64,000 bases of DNA from Pseudomonas sp. PA15(2017). GTDB lineage: Bacteria; Pseudomonadota; Gammaproteobacteria; Pseudomonadales; Pseudomonadaceae. The notes under the pieces were generated by a model. The model worked only from the letters and a program-made list of their open reading frames with translations. It was not told where the DNA came from and did no database searches. A program made the translations under genes and the position numbers. How positions within the stretch are numbered: position 1 is the stretch's first letter; the number at the start of each line of letters is the position of its first letter. Positions 25,628-32,942 of the stretch are shown here, one piece after another. The stretch is taken from contig NZ_MSXV01000021.1 in the NCBI RefSeq assembly GCF_001945395.1, positions 1-64,000 of the forward strand, in the 5' to 3' direction.

Positions 25628-26170
25628 TTATCTGTGCTGAAGACCTATCTGCGCTTTGCAGTTACGTCTTTCAATGCTCCCTTCGGCATAAGGACAAAAG
25701 TCTCTTAAACGAGTTTCCTTGCCGATAATCACGATCTCTTGTTTTTTGCTTTGTTGCTGTGGTTTCGCCTGTTGTGAATAAGCGCGTTGAGACGGGATTA
25801 CGTTGGGCAATGTCTGCGGAACGTATGTTGCTGTGCTGTATTCGGTTTGTTTATCCGGCTGCTGTGTCTGTTGCTTGCGTGGCTGATCTTGGTTAGCCGC
25901 ATTGCTGCGTCGGGCCACGTCCTCAACGATCTTGTCCCAGTCTTTTTCGGCGGGCACCGATCTGGTGATTTCTGCAACGGGAGCTGGTTTTGGCTTATGC
26001 GTGTTCTCTAGCTGATCAACCTTGCCCTGCATGTAAAGAGAGCTCAGCGTGTACAGCAGCCCGACTGTGAAGGCGCTGCCCAGGAATGAAGCAACAACCC
26101 ATGTTGTCATGTCGCTTTTGCGGGCACTCGGCCTGACGTAGGTAGGTGCGTCATCCCTGTCAGCTTTCAT
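25628..26170 (-). CDS. Inovirus-associated membrane protein, unknown
   Basis: A 180-aa protein with one membrane span (residues ~25-45, VVASFLGSAFTVGLLYTLSS), a Gln/Lys/Pro-rich middle (KPKPAPV, QQTQQPDKQ, QQAKPQQQSKK) and a compact C-terminus with two Cys (DFCPYAEGSIERRNC). The layout of anchor, flexible linker and small folded end suggests a protein spanning the periplasm. AAGGATG precedes ATG 26170. It lies downstream of another minus-strand phage gene (26199-26522) and probably shares its transcript. Not recognised; not part of the Pf1 core set as I know it. Confidence 0.6.
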   Translation of the reverse strand: MKADRDDAPTYVRPSARKSDMTTWVVASFLGSAFTVGLLYTLSSLYMQGKVDQLENTHKPKPAPVAEITRSVPAEKDWDKIVEDVARRSNAANQDQPRKQQTQQPDKQTEYSTATYVPQTLPNVIPSQRAYSQQAKPQQQSKKQEIVIIGKETRLRDFCPYAEGSIERRNCKAQIGLQHR

Positions 26171-26198
26171 ATGTTCATCCTTGTCTGCGTCTAGCTAA

Positions 26199-26522
26199 TC
26201 ACCACGTTTTCTCTCGATAACCCTGTACGCATTCTTGTACGTCGTCATCAATCACGTTGCCCGGTTTCATGCAGTCTTTAACCGACCGGCGCACGCCACG
26301 ATTCGCTTCTTTCTCGGCGAGTTCTTGCTGCTTGAGGTTCGCTCTCGCGCCCTTGGCCATCGGGCCACTCCCTTCGGCTAGCGAGCGTTGCACTCGCTTA
26401 TTGAGAGAGTCGGCCATGGGCTTCATAACGTAGTCGCTGATTCCCTTTGCTGCATCGTCGAACAAGTCCGCATTTGCTGACATGCAAATGGCTAAGCTCG
26501 CTGTCGCAATTATCCGTTTCAT
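26199..26522 (-). CDS. Small exported prophage protein, unknown
   Basis: A 107-aa protein with a signal peptide (MKRIIATASLAICMSANA, likely cut before DLFDD) and a basic helical mature part (LNKRVQRSLAEGSGPMAKGA) with two Cys near the C-terminus (DCMKPGNV, ECVQGYREK) that could form a disulfide. It is probably periplasmic. It precedes the 180-aa membrane protein gene by 28 bases. Two cysteines in each product hint that the pair may work together in the envelope; this is inference. Not recognised. Confidence 0.6.
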   Translation of the reverse strand: MKRIIATASLAICMSANADLFDDAAKGISDYVMKPMADSLNKRVQRSLAEGSGPMAKGARANLKQQELAEKEANRGVRRSVKDCMKPGNVIDDDVQECVQGYREKTW

Positions 26523-26577
26523 CCCTATCTCGATTCCCTTCGGGCGTACCAGCGCCTAGCTACTTCCTGAGTGATCG

Positions 26578-26850
26578 CTATCCCGCGTTTTGACCGGTCA
26601 AGGTTCGGTTGGCCTCGTCGTACTCAGGGCTCGTTTGGCCGCTTTCCGGCGCAATCTGCCCCAACGCTAGCCACAGTGCGTATTGCGGGTAGAGCTTGGT
26701 TAGCGCCTCGACTTCATGTGTGCTGATCCTGGTTCGCTTGTCGTAGCGAACTGTTCTCCATCGGGTGCTCCCGATTTCAGTCTTTTTGACCAACTCGTCC
26801 ATGCCTGCCTTATCGACAAGAGTTCTAACTCGGTCGTCTATCGATTCCAT
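26578..26850 (-). CDS. Probable phage repressor-type DNA-binding protein
   Basis: A 90-aa protein (begins MESIDDRVRTLVDKAG) with a helix-turn-helix-like N-terminal half: LVKKTEIGSTRWRTVRYDKRTRIS and then TLYPQYALWLALGQ, a tail often seen in small phage and prophage regulators. It is encoded divergently from the excisionase-like gene, with nested palindromes between, the usual place of the repressor that maintains Pf lysogeny. Assignment as the immunity repressor rests on position and shape. Confidence 0.6.
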   Translation of the reverse strand: MESIDDRVRTLVDKAGMDELVKKTEIGSTRWRTVRYDKRTRISTHEVEALTKLYPQYALWLALGQIAPESGQTSPEYDEANRTLTGQNAG

Positions 26851-26863
26851 AATCGTCTATAAA

Positions 26864-26927
26864 TTTACGTCTGTAATATACAAATGGCTCTACTATCGTT
26901 GTATATTACGAATGTAGATTACGTAAA
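26864..26927. promoter_or_regulatory. Nested palindromes, candidate lysogeny switch operator
   Basis: An 11-bp perfect inverted repeat, GTAATATACAA (26873-26883) and TTGTATATTAC (26899-26909), is enclosed by a second one, TTTACGT (26864-26870) and ACGTAAA (26921-26927). The region is AT-rich and sits between the divergent repressor-like and excisionase-like genes. It probably contains both promoters and the repressor sites. Confidence 0.65.
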
Positions 26928-26995
26928 GCGCTGGTCTGCCAGCGTTTTAGTATCGCCCCGATAAAGACCTTCATAGTGCAACAAAGGGCAAGATT

Positions 26996-27211
26996 GTGGA
27001 AGGAACCGACCTGACTTTAAGCCGCGTAGTTGGAGCCCCGCCAGTGATGCCATGGCGCGAGTTCGCTAACTGGATACGCATGGAGAACGAACACGACACC
27101 GTGCGGGGCTGGATTCGCAACGGCTACCTGCCGTCCAAGAAGATCGGCAAATACGTTCTGGTGAACGTTGCACTGCTGACTAAGCAGCTCATGGAAGAGG
27201 AGTGGGAGTGA
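26996..27211 (+). CDS. Excisionase/AlpA-like DNA-binding protein
   Basis: A 71-aa protein with a winged-helix motif typical of phage excisionases: MPWREFANWIRMENEHDTVRGWI then NGYLPSKKIGKYVLVNVALL. In Pf4 the equivalent protein (XisF4) drives excision and activates replication; the same is likely here. The start is GTG 26996. Its stop overlaps the next gene (TGATG), and it opens the long plus-strand phage transcript. Confidence 0.72.
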   Translation: MEGTDLTLSRVVGAPPVMPWREFANWIRMENEHDTVRGWIRNGYLPSKKIGKYVLVNVALLTKQLMEEEWE

Positions 27212-27411
27212 TGAAAACTCAATACGTCGTCGAGACCTGCACCTTCCACGGCCCGTCCAAGCAACGCCGCTGGCACCGCGTGCACACCGGCCCGTCCCTC
27301 ATGGACTGCAACGCCTACGTGGGTAGCACCATTGCCAGCATGTACGCCCACTGGCGTCCTGAACGTGCCCTGGCTCTGTTCCGCGTCCGTGGCGTGAGGA
27401 CTTCCGCATGA
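27211..27411 (+). CDS. Small inovirus protein, unknown
   Basis: A 66-aa basic protein (begins MKTQYVVETCTFHGPSKQRR). ATG 27211 overlaps the preceding stop and has GAGGAGTGGGAG just upstream; its own stop overlaps the next start. It has no membrane span. It belongs to the set of small early genes upstream of the ssDNA-binding gene in Pf-type phages, which mostly lack known functions. Confidence 0.65.
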   Translation: MKTQYVVETCTFHGPSKQRRWHRVHTGPSLMDCNAYVGSTIASMYAHWRPERALALFRVRGVRTSA

Positions 27412-27632
27412 AAGCACCTGCCCTGTTCTCTGTTCAGCAATTCAAAGACCTCTGCGTCTGGCTGTTCTGGCTCTCCGCTTACGTCGCCTTCTGCGTGCTG
27501 TTCGGCCATCTGCTCAAGAGCATTTGGGCTCTGATCGTCGATGCTCCTGTACAGGCAATTGCCGCCATCGTCGCTGCTTCCATGGGCGCAATTTTTATCG
27601 GCTACCGCCTAGCCATGGGGGAGGCCAGATGA
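27408..27632 (+). CDS. Small inovirus membrane protein
   Basis: A 74-aa protein with two membrane spans (VWLFWLSAYVAFCVLFGHLL and AIAAIVAASMGAIFIGYRL). ATG 27408 overlaps the preceding stop (ATGA). Its position in the early phage operon and topology suggest an inner-membrane accessory protein; function unknown. Confidence 0.65.
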   Translation: MKAPALFSVQQFKDLCVWLFWLSAYVAFCVLFGHLLKSIWALIVDAPVQAIAAIVAASMGAIFIGYRLAMGEAR

Positions 27633-27635
27633 CCA

Positions 27636-27974
27636 ATGCAAAAGTACCTGCACCAACCCCACAGGCCGGACTGCGACTGCTCTGTCTGCTATGTCAGAAG
27701 ACTGGGGCCTATCAGCCTGTCGCCACGCTGCACCCAATGCCGCCCCGTGCGCTGTTTTCCGGTCGTTGGCCAAATGCGGCTGGTGAACGGGCACTGGCTG
27801 CACGTGAGCAGTACCTACCGCTGGGTCTCGGGCTTTACCTGTCCCCAGCACTCACCAACCCCGCGCCCGCCTCGGTACTGGTACGTGGTGGAGAACACCG
27901 GCAAGCCAACGCCCTACGTCCCGCGCTGGGATCTGTTCGAGCTGGAGTCTGAGCAATGCCCGGCATCGTCCTGA
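27636..27974 (+). CDS. Cys-rich inovirus protein, possible zinc binder
   Basis: A 112-aa protein with closely spaced cysteines, CDCSVC near residue 14 and CTQC near 33, that could hold a zinc ion, followed by an aromatic-rich stretch (VNGHWLHVSSTYRW, RYWYVVENTGKP). GGGGAGG lies about 12 bases before ATG 27636. Another frame (27629-27952) overlaps it completely; I prefer this one because its second half has the high-GC third positions usual here and no low-complexity Ala/Pro bias. Its end overlaps the next gene by 19 bases. Confidence 0.55.
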   Translation: MQKYLHQPHRPDCDCSVCYVRRLGPISLSPRCTQCRPVRCFPVVGQMRLVNGHWLHVSSTYRWVSGFTCPQHSPTPRPPRYWYVVENTGKPTPYVPRWDLFELESEQCPASS

Positions 27975-28153
27975 CCGTCGCCCAAGCCGCTGAGCTGTTG
28001 CCCCTGGCCAGCCAGCAGCTTGCCCGCGCACAGATCCAACAGGACGCTGCCGACCAAAAGGGCATTCCCGAGCGCTGGGACGTTCAGGAATGGCAAGAAA
28101 TCGTCATGGCCCTGCAAGGCCCGGTCGTTCATGGGGTGATCAATGTTCGATAA
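27956..28153 (+). CDS. Small inovirus protein, unknown
   Basis: A 65-aa acidic helical protein (MPGIVLTVAQAAELLPLASQ...). It overlaps both neighbours (by 19 and 11 bases), as expected in a compact phage operon. No motif recognised. Confidence 0.55.
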   Translation: MPGIVLTVAQAAELLPLASQQLARAQIQQDAADQKGIPERWDVQEWQEIVMALQGPVVHGVINVR

Positions 28154-28439
28154 GTCGCCAAGCGTCATCGAGATGGGCTTCATCCTGGCCGGCATCGTGC
28201 TGGTGATGATCCTCCCGTTCTATATGTACGGCCTTATCCGCCTGGGCTTCTTCCGCAATGCTGGATCGGTCAATAGCCGCGCTCCCGGCTCGTCGGAACA
28301 CGCTTCATCGTTCCGTCGAACGGAAGCACGGGCAGCGCGAACTATTGAACGCCCCCCGGACAAATCAGCCTCCGCTCATGAGTGTGGGGCAGCTTCTCCG
28401 CCCCGCGCTCCTGAGCCCTCGGCGGCAAGAGTGGGATGA
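28143..28439 (+). CDS. Small inovirus membrane protein with polar tail
   Basis: A 98-aa protein with one N-terminal membrane span ([22 protein letters not shown]) and an Arg/Ser/Ala-rich tail. The first half is convincing. The tail (after ~residue 40) is low in complexity and its DNA contains hairpins, so the reading frame there may be conserved for structure as much as protein. Function unknown. Confidence 0.5.
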   Translation: MFDKSPSVIEMGFILAGIVLVMILPFYMYGLIRLGFFRNAGSVNSRAPGSSEHASSFRRTEARAARTIERPPDKSASAHECGAASPPRAPEPSAARVG

Positions 28440-28623
28440 CAAGGGCGAAGCCCTTGGTGTGAACAGACTTCAACGTACCAACCGCATCACCTGATAACCG
28501 CAACAAACCGACCCAGGCACCAGTAACGAACAAAGCCAAGAACACAAAGTTGGCTTAACGGGACTGCTCGGCCTGAAAAACCTGAAAAGCGCATGTAACG
28601 CGCAACTTAGCGAGGCAACACAC
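28440..28623. other. Non-coding phage gap with hairpin
   Basis: Between the early genes and the ssDNA-binding candidate. CAAGGGC-GAA-GCCCTTG at 28440-28456 forms a tight hairpin, possibly a terminator or processing site separating early and structural transcripts. No gene seen. Confidence 0.4.
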
Positions 28624-28983
28624 ATGGCACGTACAACTATGGATCTGGCTTTCATCAGCGCCGAGCGCGTCCAGTTCGACAACGTTGACCTGATCAAACT
28701 CTATTTCGGTGATGAGCCGGACGGCGAAAAAGACCTCGGCATCTCGCTGCTCTCCATGCAGGTTTCCGAGGAAGTGCGCGACGAAGTGTGGGCCGCCTGC
28801 AAAGGCCTGGACGTACTCGAAACCGTCCGCGTAACCGCGGAAATCGAACGCGGCTCCAAGAACGCCGGCAAGTTCATCGTGTTGCACGTTGAGTCCGCCA
28901 AGGCGCAGGCCAAGCCAGCCGCCACTGCTGCAGCCTCACCTGCTGCCAGCGCCGCCAAACCCACTGAACAACCCAAGCCCTAA
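28624..28983 (+). CDS. Probable ssDNA-binding protein (gpV-like)
   Basis: A 119-aa protein with a compact beta-rich body (residues ~1-90: MDLAFISAERVQFDNVDLIKL, LETVRVTAEIERGSKNAGKF) and an Ala/Pro/Lys-rich flexible tail. Filamentous phages encode the protein that coats single-stranded progeny DNA just before the coat genes, and the Pf4 counterpart has the same position. The size, flexible tail and place fit; sequence identity to the Pf1 protein is not evident by eye, so the role is inferred. Confidence 0.5.
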   Translation: MARTTMDLAFISAERVQFDNVDLIKLYFGDEPDGEKDLGISLLSMQVSEEVRDEVWAACKGLDVLETVRVTAEIERGSKNAGKFIVLHVESAKAQAKPAATAAASPAASAAKPTEQPKP

Positions 28984-29002
28984 GCACCGGGGAGGCTGAG
29001 CC

Positions 29003-29125
29003 ATGCGCCGTTATCTGTTCATCGCTGCACTGGCCTTCGTAGGCGGTTACGCCTGGGGCAACGCTGACGGGTTTGCCTATGCCGTGCGCATGGCCCCGGT
29101 AGCCGGCCAGTTCTCCCCGTACTGA
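29003..29125 (+). CDS. 40-aa inovirus protein with membrane/signal segment
   Basis: A very short gene (begins MRRYLFIAALAFVGGYAWG; ends GQFSPY) with GGGGAGG 7 bases upstream. The first 19 residues resemble a signal or membrane segment. In filamentous phages such tiny hydrophobic proteins are minor coat or tip proteins (gpVII/gpIX class). Position between the ssDNA-binding candidate and coat genes supports that, but the assignment is inferred. Confidence 0.55.
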   Translation: MRRYLFIAALAFVGGYAWGNADGFAYAVRMAPVAGQFSPY

Positions 29126-29135
29126 GTGCACCTGA

Positions 29136-29381
29136 ATGTCGGTCGTTGCCGTTCAAGTGTGCATGGAGTGGGTGAGTACTGACTCATCCATGACCTGCAC
29201 CCAGCTTGGCTGGCAACAGGCCTACCTGATTCCACCTGAGGCCGCTGGATACGTAGACATCCTGGTCTCGGGTGGTTTTTCGCCGGAAGCCTTCGCCGTT
29301 GGTTTTGGCGGAACGCTACTGGTTTTCGCAATCGGCCTTTCCGGTGGAATGGTCGCATCAATCCTACGCAGAATGAGGTAA
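29136..29381 (+). CDS. Minor coat-like membrane protein
   Basis: An 81-aa protein whose second half is a membrane span flanked by a basic end (FAVGFGGTLLVFAIGLSGGMVASILRRMR), the usual build of inovirus coat-type proteins. It directly precedes the major coat gene, as the small ORF before coaB does in Pf4. Other starts (internal ATGs near residues 10 and 19) are possible. Probably inserted in the inner membrane before assembly. Confidence 0.6.
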   Translation: MSVVAVQVCMEWVSTDSSMTCTQLGWQQAYLIPPEAAGYVDILVSGGFSPEAFAVGFGGTLLVFAIGLSGGMVASILRRMR

Positions 29382-29386
29382 CACCC

Positions 29387-29650
29387 ATGCAACAGATGAA
29401 AACCCAGCTCAAGAACACCGCGTCCAACTTCGGCCGCGCTCGCCGCTACGCCCGTAACGCCGCCATCGGTGGCTTCGTGGCCCTGTCCACCAGCGCCGCT
29501 TTCGCCCAGGTGCCGATCTCCATCGAAGGCGTCGAAGCGCAGATCAACTCCGGTGCCACCAGTGCCGGTACCGTGGCCGGTTACGTTGCCCTGGGCCTGT
29601 CCCTGCTGGCCTGTGCTGGCGTGCTGTTCGGCATGCTGCGCAAGGCGTAA
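29387..29650 (+). CDS. Major coat protein precursor (gpVIII/CoaB type)
   Basis: An 87-aa preprotein. A long basic leader (MQQMKTQLKNTASNFGRARR...) and hydrophobic core end at STSAAFA, a good signal-peptidase site. The mature ~46-residue coat (QVPISIEGVEAQINSGA...) has an acidic N-terminus, one hydrophobic helix (GYVALGLSLLACAGVLFGML) and a basic RKA end. The Pf1 coat protein has the same plan, including the final LRKA. It would form the virion's helical shell. Strongest structural evidence that this is an inovirus. Confidence 0.85.
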   Translation: MQQMKTQLKNTASNFGRARRYARNAAIGGFVALSTSAAFAQVPISIEGVEAQINSGATSAGTVAGYVALGLSLLACAGVLFGMLRKA

Positions 29651-29656
29651 CCCCAC

Positions 29657-29734
29657 ATGCTCTGGTCAGTAATGCTCGGCGCGTTCATAGCCGGGGCATT
29701 CATCACCGGCTTCCGAATCGGCGAGTTTTTCTGA
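29657..29734 (+). CDS. 25-aa hydrophobic phage protein
   Basis: A tiny gene starting 7 bases after the coat gene: MLWSVMLGAFIAGAFITGFR then IGEFF. Almost entirely a membrane span, it matches the size and nature of gpVII/gpIX minor coat proteins. It ends at a TGATG junction, just before the terminator hairpin. No strong ribosome site is seen, so translation may be coupled to the coat gene. Confidence 0.5.
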   Translation: MLWSVMLGAFIAGAFITGFRIGEFF

Positions 29735-29741
29735 TGGGGTC

Positions 29742-29768
29742 GAAGGGGCTTAATAAGCCCCTTCTTTT
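29742..29768 (+). terminator. Central terminator after the coat genes
   Basis: GAAGGGGCTT and AAGCCCCTTC form a perfect 10-bp stem with a 3-base loop, followed by TTTT. A terminator directly downstream of the major coat gene is a hallmark of filamentous phages, giving high coat expression and low read-through into the adsorption gene. Confidence 0.85.
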
Positions 29769-29775
29769 ATGGCGT

Positions 29776-31140
29776 ATGGGGATCACTTTTTATCAGCGTT
29801 GGTTGCTTGCTCTCGTCCTGCTGGGGTGGGGGCCGTTTGTTTTTGCTGAGGATTATTATTGGTCTGCGGGCTCGTTCAAATCTGCATCGCCAAAAACAGC
29901 GTGCGAGAATTATTTTGCCGATCAAAGTAAGGATTGGGCTTACCAGATTCACTCTATTACTGTTGAGATCGTTAACGAGTCCCAAGGATTCTGCCAAGGC
30001 ATTAGCTACGGCTCTCAATACTCTCAGCCAGTTTGGCGCTACGGTGACACCTGTTCAGGCTCATATGATTCGCAGACGGGTATCTGCACACCGAAAGAAC
30101 AAAACGAATGTCAATCTAAGATCGGCCAGACGCATTCCTTCGGCACCGACATGGGCCAGATGGAAGCCTGCATCGACAAGTGTATCGTCGTCGTCGATTC
30201 ATCCTCGCCCGATCCCATCACCCCCTACAAGAAACCCAGCGACATCACCAAAACCTACTGGTGGGTCACGGGCATGTTTTCGGGTGAGAGCTGCTCTACG
30301 TCCGACGGCCCCGATAACAATCCACCGGCACCTACTGAATCGAAGTCCGACCGTGACTGCACGCCTACAGCGACAGCTGAAGACGGCACTCAGACTTCCA
30401 GCTGTACCGAAACCAAGACCGAAATAGACAACCAAGGTTGTGTAGCCAAGGGCGGCTCCGTTGGTAGCGTCGATGGCGTCATGCAGTGCGTGGCCTCCAA
30501 CAAAGGCCCCAAGGCCACTGAGACCAAGACCGAGACCAAAACCGAAAGCAAGACCAACCCGGACGGTTCAAAGAGCGAAACCACCACCAAGACCACCGAG
30601 CAAAAGAACTGCTCCGGTGCCGGTGCTTGCAGCACCAACTCCACCACCAACGTTAACCACAACAACACCAACGCCGACGGTACCAAGGGCAGCGAGTCCT
30701 CCACCTGCACCGGCTCCAATTGCACCGGTACTGGTTCTGATGAAGGTAAGGGTGACGGGAAAGGCGACGGCGATGGCGAGGGAGAAGGCGAAGGTGAGGA
30801 AGGCGAAGGCCCTGCTGGCCCGCAAGGCACCCTGCAGAAAGGCGAGCAGGGCAGCTTTGCCGAGGGCATCAGCGAGTGGGATCAACGCATCAGCGAGGTG
30901 CGTGGCGAGCTGGATCAAAAGCTCGACCAGTATTCCGGCATGTTCAAAGGCGTCTTCGACCTAGACCTGTCCACCGGCGGCGGCTCGCTGCCCTGCGACA
31001 ACATCCCGGTCTCCTTCGGCGGCACGTCCACCACGCTGCGCTTCTGCTTGGCCGACTACGCCGACCCACTTTCCTACCTGCGCTATGCGCTGCTGCTCGG
31101 TGCGGCTGCGCTGGCTGCCGTGATAATCCTGCGAGGCTGA
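29776..31140 (+). CDS. Minor coat/adsorption protein (gpIII, CoaA type)
   Basis: A 454-aa exported virion-tip protein that should bind the host receptor, probably a pilus. It has a signal peptide (MGITFYQRWLLALVLL, ending near FVFA), a Cys-containing N-terminal domain (~25-170), then low-complexity linkers: a Thr/Glu/Lys repeat (TETKTETKTESKTN) and a Gly/Glu/Asp/Lys tract (KGDGKGDGDGEGEGEG). A C-terminal domain with Cys pairs and a final membrane span (YALLLGAAALAAVIILRG) follows. The open frame begins at 29734, but that start lies before the terminator hairpin and would place 14 codons within it; ATG 29776 begins a proper signal peptide. Confidence 0.82.
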   Translation: MGITFYQRWLLALVLLGWGPFVFAEDYYWSAGSFKSASPKTACENYFADQSKDWAYQIHSITVEIVNESQGFCQGISYGSQYSQPVWRYGDTCSGSYDSQTGICTPKEQNECQSKIGQTHSFGTDMGQMEACIDKCIVVVDSSSPDPITPYKKPSDITKTYWWVTGMFSGESCSTSDGPDNNPPAPTESKSDRDCTPTATAEDGTQTSSCTETKTEIDNQGCVAKGGSVGSVDGVMQCVASNKGPKATETKTETKTESKTNPDGSKSETTTKTTEQKNCSGAGACSTNSTTNVNHNNTNADGTKGSESSTCTGSNCTGTGSDEGKGDGKGDGDGEGEGEGEEGEGPAGPQGTLQKGEQGSFAEGISEWDQRISEVRGELDQKLDQYSGMFKGVFDLDLSTGGGSLPCDNIPVSFGGTSTTLRFCLADYADPLSYLRYALLLGAAALAAVIILRG

Positions 31141-31141
31141 T

Positions 31142-31501
31142 ATGTTCGAATGGCTCGGTGGTTTCCTCGACCAGATAATCGTCTTCTTCCAGTGGGTGTG
31201 GGACTTCCTCACCGTCGGTATATACACCTTCATCAAAGATGGCTTGGTGCTGCTCACCAAGGCCGCCATGTACTCATGGGTTCAGATCCAGCTGCTGGCC
31301 CTGGAAGTCGCCTATGAGACTGCACAGCAGGTCATGGGCGACTTGGGTGTCGCTGAGGCTGTACGCCAGCGCTACGGCGCGTTGCCCGGCGATCTGGCGG
31401 ACACGCTCCAGTTCTTCGGCATCCCCCAGGCCCTGAACATCATCTTTTCCGCCCTCTCTACGCGCTTCGCCCTGAAGTTCGTGCCGTTCATTGGGCGCTA
31501 A
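31142..31501 (+). CDS. Minor coat protein (gpVI type)
   Basis: A 119-aa very hydrophobic protein (DUF2523-like): spans at [40 protein letters not shown] and near the end ([19 protein letters not shown]). In Pf phages this gene sits between the adsorption and Zot genes and encodes the protein capping the virion end released last. One base separates it from the gpIII stop. Confidence 0.78.
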   Translation: MFEWLGGFLDQIIVFFQWVWDFLTVGIYTFIKDGLVLLTKAAMYSWVQIQLLALEVAYETAQQVMGDLGVAEAVRQRYGALPGDLADTLQFFGIPQALNIIFSALSTRFALKFVPFIGR

Positions 31502-31503
31502 CC

Positions 31504-32811
31504 ATGTCGATCAAAATCCACCATGGCCCGAACGGCTCCTACAAGACCAGCGGCGCGATTCAGGACGATGCCGTGCGAGCCCTCAAAGAGGGACGGCTGA
31601 TCATCACCAACGTGCGCGGCTTCACCCTGGAGCGCGTCCTGCAGGTGTACCCCGATCTGCCCGAGTCGGTCGACATCATCAACCTCGACCTCGAAAAGCT
31701 CGACGACATGGAGCGCATGCGCACGTGGTTCCAGTGGGCACCGCGGGGCGCGTTCATCATCTTCGACGAAACCCAGCTGGTGTTCCCCAAGGCATGGCGC
31801 GAGCGCGATCTGGAGCGCTTCGATTTCCCCGGTGGCCCCGAAGCGGCTGCCGCTGCCGACCGGCCTATCTCCTGGCTCGATGGCTGGACACGCCACCGCC
31901 ACTGGAACTGGGACATCGTCCTGACCACCCCGAACATCAGCTATATCCGCGACGACATCCGCATGACCTGCGAGATGGCCTACAAGCATTCCAACCTGGC
32001 CGTGATTGGCATCGGCGGCCGCTACAAAGAGGCGCAGCATGATGCACAGCTCAACCGACCTCCCGAGAAAGGAACCGTTGTCGAGTTCCGAAAGATCAAG
32101 CCCGAAACCTTCAAGCTCTACCAGTCCACCGCCACCGGCATCACCCAGGACACCAAGGCCGGCAAAAGCCTCCTCCGGTCGCCTAAGCTTCTGGCTCTCC
32201 TGGCATTTATGGCCATTCTTATTGGGGCTGTACTTTCTCTTGGTGGAGTCAACCTCGGCCCTGCTACGGCTCCTAAGACAGAGCCTGTCCCCGCTGCTAA
32301 AGCCCCTGCGGCAGATCCTGCGCCTGCTGCTCAAAGTGCTTCAGTACCTGCTGATACGGGTAATCCTCTTTCTGTTGGTCTTCTGGGGCGTCAACCGGCT
32401 GCTGTTCCTCCTCCTGAGCTGAACCACCCCTTTGCACCACGCTCGTTCGCCATCCGGGCGGTGATGATCGCCAAGACCGACGGAAAGGTTCGGCAGATCG
32501 GCCAGCTCGATCTGATCGACCAGCAAGGGCTGGTGCTACAGCAGTCCCTCGCCGACCTGCAGCAGCTCGGCTACCAGATCCACATACGCGGCCAGTGCAT
32601 CGTCGATATCAGCCACCCCATGGGGTTCAAGGGGCAAGCGTTCTGCCCTGGGCGGCCGGTGCAGCGAGAAGAAAGCGCGCGCCGCTTCGATAACGGCTCG
32701 GCAGTCCCTGCAACACCCGCACAGCCAGCCTCTCCCGCAAGCATCGCCCCAGCACGGCAAGGCGTGAACGTGGTGCCCGATGGCGATTACGCGTCACGGC
32801 CGTGGCGCTAA
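31504..32811 (+). CDS. Zot-family assembly ATPase (gpI)
   Basis: A 435-aa inner-membrane motor for phage extrusion. The N-terminal ATPase domain (~1-200) has a variant Walker A, GPNGSYKT (Lys14), and a Walker B-like [13 protein letters not shown] membrane span follows at ~223-243 ([20 protein letters not shown]). The periplasmic part has an Ala/Pro-rich linker and a C-terminal domain beginning near [15 protein letters not shown]. The family is named after the Vibrio zonula occludens toxin, but toxicity should not be assumed. ATG 31504 lies two bases after the gpVI stop. Confidence 0.9.
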   Translation: MSIKIHHGPNGSYKTSGAIQDDAVRALKEGRLIITNVRGFTLERVLQVYPDLPESVDIINLDLEKLDDMERMRTWFQWAPRGAFIIFDETQLVFPKAWRERDLERFDFPGGPEAAAAADRPISWLDGWTRHRHWNWDIVLTTPNISYIRDDIRMTCEMAYKHSNLAVIGIGGRYKEAQHDAQLNRPPEKGTVVEFRKIKPETFKLYQSTATGITQDTKAGKSLLRSPKLLALLAFMAILIGAVLSLGGVNLGPATAPKTEPVPAAKAPAADPAPAAQSASVPADTGNPLSVGLLGRQPAAVPPPELNHPFAPRSFAIRAVMIAKTDGKVRQIGQLDLIDQQGLVLQQSLADLQQLGYQIHIRGQCIVDISHPMGFKGQAFCPGRPVQREESARRFDNGSAVPATPAQPASPASIAPARQGVNVVPDGDYASRPWR

Positions 32812-32842
32812 CGAGCGAGCGCCGGAGTGGTTCAGTTCAGAA

Positions 32843-32871
32843 CGAAGGCGCGAGCGAGGCACGCGCCTTCG
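32843..32871. other. Hairpin upstream of the replication gene, candidate phage origin
   Basis: CGAAGGCGCG and CGCGCCTTCG form a perfect 10-bp stem with a 9-base loop in the 131-base gap before the initiator gene. Filamentous phage origins are stable hairpins nicked by the initiator. This is the best candidate here, though a terminator for the Zot transcript is also possible (no T-run). Confidence 0.4.
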
Positions 32872-32942
32872 GCGACGTCCCTGTAACACGTCAGATAAAC
32901 AACTAACGAAGTGGCCATTGTTGGTCAATAACGGAGAAAACC

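Noticed and set aside
27629..27952. Alternative frame MTNAKVPAPTPQ... in the phage early region
   Set aside because: Ala/Pro/Leu-biased; the overlapping Cys-rich frame at 27636-27974 has better codon use and joins the next gene.
30390..30869. Ser/Pro-rich minus-strand frame
   Set aside because: Simple antisense of the repetitive linker of the phage adsorption protein.
32006..32422. 138-codon plus-strand frame inside the Zot gene
   Set aside because: Overlaps the Zot membrane segment in another frame; Ser/Leu/Pro bias and no support.
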